Part shown: one piece after another, positions 1 to 6,031 of the stretch
Layout of the letters: each line of letters begins with the position of its first letter
How positions within the stretch are numbered: position 1 is the first letter of the stretch
From: Planctomycetota bacterium
GTDB taxonomy: Bacteria > Planctomycetota > Phycisphaerae > WQYP01
DNA length: 6,641 bases
NCBI GenBank assembly: GCA_021799715.1
Contig: JAJYZY010000127.1
Coordinates: 1-6,641 of the forward strand
Direction of reading: 5' to 3'
The notes under the pieces: model-generated
Database searches by the model: none
What the model saw: only the letters and a program-made list of their open reading frames with translations
Told to the model about the DNA's origin: nothing
Program-made: the position numbers and the translations under genes

Positions 1-732
1 GTGGCCCTGGGCTTTCAACATACGTTTGCATAATGCGACAACACCGCCGGCCCGCAATTTCGCCAGGGATCGGGCCGCCGCAAAACGCAAAATCAGCGGC
101 TCTCCGGCGTTTTGAACCACTTTTTTCAACACCGCATCGGCCTGATGATCCCCGGCAGCCCCCAAGGCTGTGGCGGCCGAGACTTTGACCTGCAAGGCCT
201 CAGAGTGATTTTTCAACCGCGCCATCCAGACGCTGCGCATCGACACCGCGTGCCATTTCGCCAGCAGCGGATCTAAAATCTGTGCAAAGGCCGATGGCTG
301 TGCGGAATCCAGATGTACCAGAAGCGATTGCGTATGCTGATCGGCAATTTCAACCAGCGCCCGGACCACCGACGTTTTAACGGTCAGCGGAAGCGTTTTG
401 GAAACCGCCAGATGTTCCAGTGAAGGCAGCAGGACGTGCAGGTCCGGCACCTTATTTTTTACCGCCGGGCGAATGGCGACGCAGGTTTTGGTGATAACTT
501 CCGGAATATTCTGTTGCAGGGCCAAATGCCAGAGTTTGGTCAACTGCGGATTATACGTCCTTTGCGCATGGAGCCTGGGCAACTGGGGTATATGAAGCAT
601 CGGATTGCCAATGCCGTTGGTCACGGGGGAAGCTTGTGTACCGACGCCGCACAGTCCCAGAAGAACCGCCGCCGCAGCGTGGGGAATTCCGCGGCGGGAA
701 CGTTTAGCCAAGGCAGTCAAAGCCGGTTTCAT
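1..732 (-). CDS. Exported HEAT-repeat protein, 3' end beyond the window
   Basis: The frame is open from 732 to the left edge, so at least 244 residues are present and the C-terminus is missing. Residues 1-34 look like a secretion signal: a basic start (K10, R11, R13, R14), a hydrophobic run AAAAVLLGLCGVG, and a possible cleavage site after TQA. C28 does not sit in a good lipobox, because Leu precedes it. SRRGI only weakly resembles a Tat motif. From about residue 115 the protein is made of short amphipathic helices. The clearest HEAT-like units are around 168-208 (ALQVKVSAATALGAAGD) and 210-244 (RFAAARSLAKLRAG). HEAT repeats form protein-binding solenoids, so a scaffold role in the envelope is inferred; no enzyme motif is seen. 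I chose ATG 732 because GGTGAT lies 6 nt upstream. In-frame ATGs at 747, 753 and 759 are alternatives, and an in-frame stop lies at 766-768. It is the last visible gene of the operon, 50 bp after the permease stop. Confidence 0.72.
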   Translation of the reverse strand, partial: MKPALTALAKRSRRGIPHAAAAVLLGLCGVGTQASPVTNGIGNPMLHIPQLPRLHAQRTYNPQLTKLWHLALQQNIPEVITKTCVAIRPAVKNKVPDLHVLLPSLEHLAVSKTLPLTVKTSVVRALVEIADQHTQSLLVHLDSAQPSAFAQILDPLLAKWHAVSMRSVWMARLKNHSEALQVKVSAATALGAAGDHQADAVLKKVVQNAGEPLILRFAAARSLAKLRAGGVVALCKRMLKAQGH

Positions 733-738
733 GAATAT

Positions 739-744
739 ATCACC
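739..744 (-). promoter_or_regulatory. Ribosome binding site deciding the HEAT gene start
   Basis: Read on the minus strand this is GGTGAT, complementary to part of the 16S rRNA 3' tail and 6 nt before ATG 732. The other in-frame ATGs (747, 753, 759) lack a comparable site, which favours 732. The match is partial, so the choice is moderate. Confidence 0.45.
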
Positions 745-782
745 CATACGCATCGCCATCACGCATTAACTATTTGCATCAA

Positions 783-2453
783 CTAATCGGGCCGGGTTAA
801 TTGCCAGGTCCGGAACACCAGAACAACCGCCGCAACACCCATGACCGTGAGCATAAACCACCAGTTGGTCAGCACGAAGTTATAATCGGTGAAGCCTGGC
901 GCATGAATGGTGGCCAGTGCCGCCGCCAGCGGATTGTACTTGAGGATTCCCGCCACAAGGCTTAACGAGAAAAGCGTTCCACGCCCGGCCCAGAACACCA
1001 GTGTGCCACCGAACAACCCCAGCAAAAGCGCGTAGGAAAGGGCGGTGGCTTGCGCGGTTTTCCGAAACCAACTGCTGATGGCGCTACTGACCATTAAACA
1101 AAATAACGCAATTAATCCCAGGGTAATCAGCACGGTGATCACTCGATCCGCCTGACCTTTATCAATGACCAGCATGACCGCATAGCCCGGCAGCGTGGCA
1201 AAAAGCAAAAGCAGCAGGGTCCGGCAAACACTTAACAGTTTTCCCAGAACAATGCTCGCGGGGCTTAACGGCGTCACCCGCAGCAACTGCCAGGATTTAT
1301 TCTGCAATTCGGAACTTATAAGCCCCGCCGACAAGCTCGGTGTAATAAGCACAATCAGCGTCACCTGGAACATTACCATCAGTTCGCCCAGTGTCTGGGG
1401 CTGAAAACTCATGGAACCATACGCCGCCGCCAGCATCAAACCCAGCGATACCATCAGGCAGATTCCCACCAGCCGCATCATCCAGTGCGAGCGGCCAAAA
1501 CGGCTGGTGCGAAATTCCTTGACCATCACCGGATTGCTGAAAGGCCCGATCAGGCCGCTGCGGCGCTGCGGATCAAAAAACCATAAGTACATGATTCGGC
1601 GATACGCCCGCACTTTGGTTGAGCGGTCATCGGTGATTTTTCCGCTGGCCCGCGGACGATCAAAAAGCCACTGGCCCAGCCGCTGAATGCTTAGCAACCC
1701 CAACACCCCGCTAAGCACCAGCGAACAGATCACAAAGCGCGTGATAACCGATGTGCCGCCATTAACAGAATTGCCCGCATGAACGGAATTAGCGCCTAAT
1801 ACATGCAGCATCGCCGGAAGCGGTGAAAACGACGCCAACCAGCGGCCAATAAGCAGAAATGTCGGATTTTGCGTGTCAGCGACCAGCCGATAGGGGATCA
1901 ACAGCAGCAAATCCAGGACAAACAGAACGGCATAAGTCAGACGTATACCGGAATCCACATCATTGACGCGGATGCTCACATACAATCCGACGGCTGCGGA
2001 TTCCAGCGCCACAAGAATAAAAATCAGATACAGCGGCAAAACCTGATGCACCAGACTCACGCCGCCCATCGCAAAGCAGGCGGTCATGCCGGGAATGGTT
2101 AGCAACATAAGAATGATGGGTAATCCCAGGGCACCAATGAGTTTCCCGAAGTAAATCGCAGCGGGGGAAAGGGGAGAATTCAGCAACAACGCCAACGTAC
2201 CGGTGCGCTTTTCCGCCACCACGGAGGCTGCGGGAAACGCCGGCGCCACCAGCATCATGCCCACTAAAATCGTCCAGGAAAGTAAACTTAAAACCTGCTG
2301 CGCCTGCGTGCCGGCCAGGTTCACCCGCCCGCCCGCCGGCCAGCGCAGCACAATGACCGCGGCCAGCACCGCCAACCACGCCACTTCCAGAGCGGCCACG
2401 TTGGGCTTCCGCAAGGCACCGATAAGTTCACGACGTACAATCGGGTTGTTCAC
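783..2453 (-). CDS. ABC-2 type permease, two fused permease units
   Basis: This 556-residue integral membrane protein should form the channel of an ABC exporter driven by the ATPase encoded just upstream. Hydrophobic segments suggest about 12 helices: near 22-38, 55-76, 107-129, 137-158, 172-193 and 238-257 in the first half, then 326-345, 359-380, 411-430, 437-460, 468-489 and 530-547. The halves are related. NPIVRREL at 3-10 matches NPVMVKEF at 307-314, and SPLSPAAIYFGKL at 93-105 matches TPLSPASIVLGKL at 394-406. A polar linker (about 260-305) joins them. ABC-2 permeases usually have six helices and work as dimers, so this chain may supply both halves of the pore. The start is GTG 2453, supported by GGGGAGG 7 nt upstream; it overlaps the ATPase stop by 4 bp, implying coupled translation. 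The substrate is unknown. Confidence 0.88.
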   Translation of the reverse strand: MNNPIVRRELIGALRKPNVAALEVAWLAVLAAVIVLRWPAGGRVNLAGTQAQQVLSLLSWTILVGMMLVAPAFPAASVVAEKRTGTLALLLNSPLSPAAIYFGKLIGALGLPIILMLLTIPGMTACFAMGGVSLVHQVLPLYLIFILVALESAAVGLYVSIRVNDVDSGIRLTYAVLFVLDLLLLIPYRLVADTQNPTFLLIGRWLASFSPLPAMLHVLGANSVHAGNSVNGGTSVITRFVICSLVLSGVLGLLSIQRLGQWLFDRPRASGKITDDRSTKVRAYRRIMYLWFFDPQRRSGLIGPFSNPVMVKEFRTSRFGRSHWMMRLVGICLMVSLGLMLAAAYGSMSFQPQTLGELMVMFQVTLIVLITPSLSAGLISSELQNKSWQLLRVTPLSPASIVLGKLLSVCRTLLLLLFATLPGYAVMLVIDKGQADRVITVLITLGLIALFCLMVSSAISSWFRKTAQATALSYALLLGLFGGTLVFWAGRGTLFSLSLVAGILKYNPLAAALATIHAPGFTDYNFVLTNWWFMLTVMGVAAVVLVFRTWQLTRPD

Positions 2454-3433
2454 GCCTGTGCCTCCCCGGCGGCTAACTCCGCCTTGTCCTGCTGCGTGAC
2501 AGAAAGGAACGCGTCTTCAAGGTCCTGCTGCATTTCACGGAATTGACTCACGCGGACCTGCGCCGAGACCAGGCGTTGCAATGCCACGGCCAGGCTCTGT
2601 TCGTTACCCGTGGTGTTGAATCGCACCATCATTTCAGATGGTGCCGGGGTAACACTGGCCGCCTCGCCGAGGTTCTCGCGTAAAATTTCCGCCGCCTGGG
2701 TAACATCCTCTTCTGAAAGCAATTGTATTTCGATCATGCGCTGATGCCGAACGCTCTGCATAATCTGATCCAGGGTGCCGAACGCCCGAAGTTTTCCATG
2801 CGTCATAATCGCCACCATATTACAAATCCGTGCCAGCTCCGGCAAAATATGGCTCGTGACAATCAGCGTTTTACCTCTTTGCGCCAGATTCAGGAGAATT
2901 TCCCGCATCTCCACACGCGCTGCGGGGTCCAGGCCGTTAGCCGGCTCATCGAGAATCAGCACCGGTGGGTCATGCAAAAGGGTTCGGGCGATGGCGACGC
3001 GCTGTTTCATACCGTGGGAAAGGCTTTCGACATATAAATCCGCCATGTGTGACGCACCGGTAATCGCCAGCGACGCATTGATTCGGTCTTGCCGTTGTTT
3101 GCGGGGAATTTTGAATGCCGCTCCGAAGAAATCCAGATATTCCCGCACGCGCATGTTGTCATAGGATCCGAAGGTATCAGGCATATAGCCGACAAGATGC
3201 TTAATTTTTCGCGCATCGGAAGTGCAATCCACACCCCCGATAGAGGCTTTTCCACTGGTGGGTCGGATCAATCCGACGAGAATTTTGATCGTGGTGGTTT
3301 TGCCGGCACCGTTGGGTCCGATGAAGCCGAGTATCTGCCCTTTTTCCAGACGAATACTTAAATGATCAAGCGCTGTAAATTCGCCGTAGACCTTGGTCAA
3401 TTCCACTGTTTCCACAACCGGTGCTTCGCTCAT
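2450..3433 (-). CDS. ABC transporter ATP-binding protein (ABC-2/DrrA-like)
   Basis: This 327-residue cytoplasmic ATPase should power the permease encoded next to it. Counting from ATG 3433, the motifs are: Walker A GPNGAGKT at 39-46, a signature of the form LSHGMKQR at 138-145, Walker B LILDEP at 159-164 with catalytic E163, D-loop GLDP at 167-170, and switch His195 in TSH. The usual Q-loop glutamine is replaced: the region reads GYMPDTFGSYDNM, with Asp86 at the expected place. A C-terminal extension of about 100 residues ends in DLEDAFLSVT, as in ABC-2 exporter ATPases. A TTG six bases upstream (3439) is in frame, but it would lie directly against the AGGA at 3440-3443, which is well placed for ATG 3433. 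The gene lies 44 bp after the 770-residue gene and overlaps the permease start by 4 bp. Family assignment is secure; the transported substrate is not. Confidence 0.95.
   Translation of the reverse strand: MSEAPVVETVELTKVYGEFTALDHLSIRLEKGQILGFIGPNGAGKTTTIKILVGLIRPTSGKASIGGVDCTSDARKIKHLVGYMPDTFGSYDNMRVREYLDFFGAAFKIPRKQRQDRINASLAITGASHMADLYVESLSHGMKQRVAIARTLLHDPPVLILDEPANGLDPAARVEMREILLNLAQRGKTLIVTSHILPELARICNMVAIMTHGKLRAFGTLDQIMQSVRHQRMIEIQLLSEEDVTQAAEILRENLGEAASVTPAPSEMMVRFNTTGNEQSLAVALQRLVSAQVRVSQFREMQQDLEDAFLSVTQQDKAELAAGEAQA
2461..2467 (-). promoter_or_regulatory. Strong Shine-Dalgarno for the permease GTG start
   Basis: On the minus strand this reads GGGGAGG, 7 nt before GTG 2453, inside the last codons of the ATPase gene. 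It confirms the non-ATG start and the 4-bp stop/start overlap (2450-2453). Confidence 0.8.
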
Positions 3434-3439
3434 AAACAA

Positions 3440-3443
3440 TCCT
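3440..3443 (-). promoter_or_regulatory. Ribosome binding site of the ATPase gene
   Basis: AGGA on the minus strand lies 6 nt before ATG 3433. It selects that ATG over the in-frame TTG at 3439. The 44-bp gap to the previous stop shows no hairpin with a T-run, so read-through from the upstream gene is likely. Confidence 0.6.
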
Positions 3444-3477
3444 GTATGATTGGGAACTTACAATTCCACCATGGGAC

Positions 3478-5790
3478 TTATTGTACCGTACCCGCTGCCG
3501 TTAAACGGACCGTTGTCACATGCCATGTGCTGTTGGGGTCAATAGTACCCCCGATGCTTATCTCACACTGCCATCCCCCCGCCGGACCGATAGCGGACAA
3601 TTCCGCGGGCGTGAGATGAAGCACCATAGCGCTGCCGCTACTTGAACGGCTGATGGTCACCCATTTGCCTTTTTCCAAAGCCAGCACTGAAACCGGCCGT
3701 CCCGGAGCACTGAGTTTAATCGTTAATACAGCGCTGGTTAATTTCAGCGGCAGCACTTGCCGCGGCAATTGAAACCGCAGATACATATGCGCCGGAGATG
3801 ACAGATTCCTGAGCCAACGATGCTTGCGCGTGTTATACACCGGAGCCGGAGCGTGTTGCCCGGGACCGGGAACCAATCGGTACGGCAGATAGGGCCAGGG
3901 CAGTTCCACGCGCGTTGCGGCCGGGGTGGCCCGCATTTTCAGTGGTATAACCAGCAGCGTCTGATTCATGACCACGGGATCATGCGTCAGATGCAGCAGC
4001 GGCATGGCGGAACTCGGCCAGCCCAGCAGCGCCGGGTCAACGGGACCACCGGCTTTATATAACCGTGCTTCAATGGTGTTATGGTTTTGCTGTCTGCGCG
4101 TTAAAAAGGAAGACTGGATAAATTGTCCGGCGGGCAGAATTTGCGCCGTGCCGGCCAGACGTTTTCCACTGCCGGCACGCACCAGGGCCAGCGCTCCGCG
4201 CGGTGCCGCAATGGCCATATCTTGTAAATTCGCCAATAAGGTTTCCTGCCCGGAAACCTCCAAGCCCGCCGGCCCAAAACGTCCAACCACCGGTTGAATG
4301 AGGTGGTTTGCACGGCTGCTGGTATACGGAATACTAATGGCGGCACCGGAAGGCAGTTGGAGATTTTGCCACTGGAATTTCTGATTAATTAGTGCCGCCA
4401 CCCGCATACTGGATTGCTTGGCAAAACTGGTCTTGGGATTCAGTTGAAACCCCCAGGACGTCGCGAGTTCCGCCGCCTGCGCCTTGGGTGAAAAAATGGA
4501 GGCAAAACCGCTGATCGACAGCAAATGCTGATCGGGTGCGGCACAGGCGATTTGATATGATGAAAGCGTCAACTTCACCCGCCCGCGATTGAGCTTGCCA
4601 TTGATAATAAGAATAATGCCCGCTACCAGAGCCAACACGATGGCCGCCGGTGCCAGCCGCTCGAGCTTATCCCTGCGCCCCAGTACAAAAGCCGCCAGCA
4701 GCAGTATAACCGTCAACCCCACCAGCACCACGCCGATAATCATGCGACCGGAAATGCGATATCCAATTTGTGACGTGGCGTTGTGCTTGAGGATGGCCAC
4801 AGGGACATGGATCCCGCCGGAAGAATAAAACTTCCGGACAATCGGCCAAAGCACCGCACCGCCCATTTTAGTTTTATTGAGCATTCCGCGACCATTGACC
4901 GCGCAAATATATACGCGCCCCAGCCCCACACGCCGCACCATAACAGCCGGCCAACCGTTGACTTTTGACAGTGTGGTATAGCCAGGTGCCAACAGATACA
5001 CCAGGTGTATCGCCTTTTTTAAATGCAGAACAGAATTTTGCATTCCCCGTCCGGAAAAACGCAGCGTTGCCGTGTGGGTCTGCCCGACTTTTATTATCGT
5101 CCAGGCCGGTCCTAACAACGCTCGACCAAAGCGATCGCTGACTCTTTGCGCCTGAATCCAAAGCTTCCCGCCGGAGACCAGCCAGCGGCGCAGAGCATTG
5201 CGCTGCGGGCCCGACAGCGCCATGTGCCGCCGGGCCGCAAAAACCGCGTAAACGCCATCATATTCCGAGGGCGCATAGGGCATGTGCGAGGCATTGGTGT
5301 AGGCAATTACCGACGATAGCCCTTCCTGTTTGCGCATTTGCACGGCAAGATCGGCCGTGGCCTGATCGTCGCCATTGGTCACGGCCATGGTGGGGTAGCG
5401 CGCCGTTGGAGTAAACATACTTCCCGTATTTCGCGCGATAATATGATTGGACGCACCGGTGGCCAACCAGGCGGTGTAGTTAAGGACTTTTTTCCCCGGT
5501 CGCGGAAAGGGGCAAAACACGGGCAGGGAAATGGTTTCAGCGCTGCGGGGCGGCAGCCAGATCGGGTCTACAAATTCCACATTGGACATCCGATCCAGAC
5601 GGACAAATAAATCCGCGTGAACGCTCTGATAGGTTGAATTGCTCAATCCCGCAATGGCGGCATTCCACCGGTTGCCCCGCGCTGAAAGCGTCGCCGCGGA
5701 CACCGTTTGCAACTTCACGGTTGCCGCCGTCGCGCGTGAAGCCACCGCTAAGAATACAACCCATAACAATATTGCCGCCCATCGGCTCAT
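3478..5790 (-). CDS. Exported membrane-anchored protein, GldG-like auxiliary of the ABC transporter
   Basis: This 770-residue protein is not matched to a named family with certainty. Residues 1-22 form a signal peptide (MSRW, then a hydrophobic core, then ASRATA before the likely cut). Residues 25-125 are beta-rich and Ig-like in composition. Residues about 135-220 contain EYDGVYAVFAARRH, then LSGPQRNALRRWLVSGGKLWI, a pattern resembling the GATase/DUF4350-like fold of GldG-type transporter partners; I see no catalytic Cys-His-Glu set. Two helices follow at 350-370 and 379-397, separated by the basic loop GRRDKLER, which should be cytoplasmic. Residues 400-770 would then lie outside the inner membrane; they are beta-rich, include SGFASIFSP near 427-435, and have no family I recognise. 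The start is ATG 5790 with AGGAG 7 nt upstream. It heads the operon with the ATPase and permease, so a role as an extracytoplasmic subunit or substrate handler of that exporter is inferred. Confidence 0.75.
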   Translation of the reverse strand: MSRWAAILLWVVFLAVASRATAATVKLQTVSAATLSARGNRWNAAIAGLSNSTYQSVHADLFVRLDRMSNVEFVDPIWLPPRSAETISLPVFCPFPRPGKKVLNYTAWLATGASNHIIARNTGSMFTPTARYPTMAVTNGDDQATADLAVQMRKQEGLSSVIAYTNASHMPYAPSEYDGVYAVFAARRHMALSGPQRNALRRWLVSGGKLWIQAQRVSDRFGRALLGPAWTIIKVGQTHTATLRFSGRGMQNSVLHLKKAIHLVYLLAPGYTTLSKVNGWPAVMVRRVGLGRVYICAVNGRGMLNKTKMGGAVLWPIVRKFYSSGGIHVPVAILKHNATSQIGYRISGRMIIGVVLVGLTVILLLAAFVLGRRDKLERLAPAAIVLALVAGIILIINGKLNRGRVKLTLSSYQIACAAPDQHLLSISGFASIFSPKAQAAELATSWGFQLNPKTSFAKQSSMRVAALINQKFQWQNLQLPSGAAISIPYTSSRANHLIQPVVGRFGPAGLEVSGQETLLANLQDMAIAAPRGALALVRAGSGKRLAGTAQILPAGQFIQSSFLTRRQQNHNTIEARLYKAGGPVDPALLGWPSSAMPLLHLTHDPVVMNQTLLVIPLKMRATPAATRVELPWPYLPYRLVPGPGQHAPAPVYNTRKHRWLRNLSSPAHMYLRFQLPRQVLPLKLTSAVLTIKLSAPGRPVSVLALEKGKWVTISRSSSGSAMVLHLTPAELSAIGPAGGWQCEISIGGTIDPNSTWHVTTVRLTAAGTVQ

Positions 5791-5797
5791 CGCGTCA

Positions 5798-5802
5798 CTC
5801 CT
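5798..5802 (-). promoter_or_regulatory. Shine-Dalgarno of the 770-residue protein
   Basis: AGGAG on the minus strand lies 7 nt before ATG 5790. It begins only 5 nt after the base of the hairpin at 5808-5825, so folding of that hairpin could influence ribosome access. Confidence 0.75.
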
Positions 5803-5807
5803 GCATC

Positions 5808-5825
5808 GTCCGCACCAGGGCGGAC
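5808..5825 (-). promoter_or_regulatory. Leader hairpin directly upstream of the Shine-Dalgarno
   Basis: A perfect 6-bp GC-rich stem is seen (GTCCGC and GCGGAC on the minus strand) with a 6-nt loop, CCTGGT. It has no T-run, so it is not an intrinsic terminator. Its position suggests mRNA 5'-end stabilisation or control of translation initiation, which is inference. Confidence 0.4.
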
Positions 5826-5843
5826 CATGATTTGAGACTCGGA

Positions 5844-5872
5844 ATCGTACCGTATATTTACCGGGCCGTAAA
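5844..5872 (-). promoter_or_regulatory. Weak sigma70-like promoter candidate for the transporter operon
   Basis: TTTACG at 5867-5872 and TACGAT at 5844-5849 are separated by 17 nt, each matching 4 of 6 consensus bases. Transcription would start near 5837, giving a leader of about 47 nt that contains the hairpin at 5808-5825. The inverted repeat at 5855-5874 covers the -35 box and spacer, as an operator would. Promoter rules in the suspected lineage are poorly known, so this is tentative. Confidence 0.3.
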
Positions 5873-5874
5873 TA
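5855..5874. promoter_or_regulatory. Inverted repeat, possible operator
   Basis: Perfect 7-bp arms TATTTAC and GTAAATA (minus-strand reading) flank a 6-bp GC centre. AT-rich arms around a fixed centre, in the gap before an operon and over a possible promoter, resemble a binding site for a dimeric regulator. No regulator gene is present in the window. Confidence 0.4.
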
Positions 5875-5884
5875 CCGCCGAGTT

Positions 5885-5897
5885 AATTGTTACAATT
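5885..5897. promoter_or_regulatory. Short palindrome, possible second operator or promoter-flanking site
   Basis: The arms AATTGT and ACAATT surround a single central base. Its centre is about 26 bp upstream of the centre of the inverted repeat at 5855-5874, but the arm sequences differ, so they are not two copies of one site. It lies in the most AT-rich stretch of the gap (about 5883-5910). Confidence 0.33.
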
Positions 5898-6002
5898 TAT
5901 TTTTGATTTCTACGCACCCGGGCCACAGTCATGAACATACCATCGGTTGTGTTTTCATGCGCACCTTCGGTTTTCCCAAGCTCTGCGCTTTGTAACCATG
6001 AA

Positions 6003-6027
6003 TCCGCAAATCCCCCGGCCTTGCGGA
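6003..6027 (-). other. Hairpin just after the coaX stop codon
   Basis: Perfect 7-bp arms (TCCGCAA and TTGCGGA) enclose an 11-nt loop and begin 4 bp beyond the coaX stop. The position suits a 3'-end structure for coaX mRNA, but no T-run follows in the direction of transcription, so it does not meet the rule for an intrinsic terminator. It may protect the 3' end or act with another terminator. Confidence 0.4.
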
Positions 6028-6031
6028 ATGC

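Noticed and set aside
705..732. Lipoprotein or Tat signal on the HEAT protein
   Set aside because: Cys28 is preceded by Leu, which does not fit a lipobox, and SRRGI lacks the Phe-Leu-Lys part of a Tat motif; an ordinary Sec signal fits better.
436..786. 116-residue plus-strand open frame
   Set aside because: It lies opposite the HEAT-repeat gene, which has a signal peptide and repeat pattern; the plus-strand protein has low-complexity, shadow-like composition and no recognisable domain.
1960..2379. 139-residue minus-strand open frame in another frame
   Set aside because: It sits fully inside the permease gene, whose frame has membrane helices and motifs; the alternative product is rich in Gly, Ala, Arg and His, as expected of a frame shadow.
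3434..3439. TTG at 3439 as the ATPase start
   Set aside because: It leaves no spacing from AGGA at 3440-3443, which is placed correctly for ATG 3433.
6003..6027. Intrinsic terminator of coaX
   Set aside because: The stem is real, but no T-run follows it on the minus strand, so it is listed only as a hairpin.
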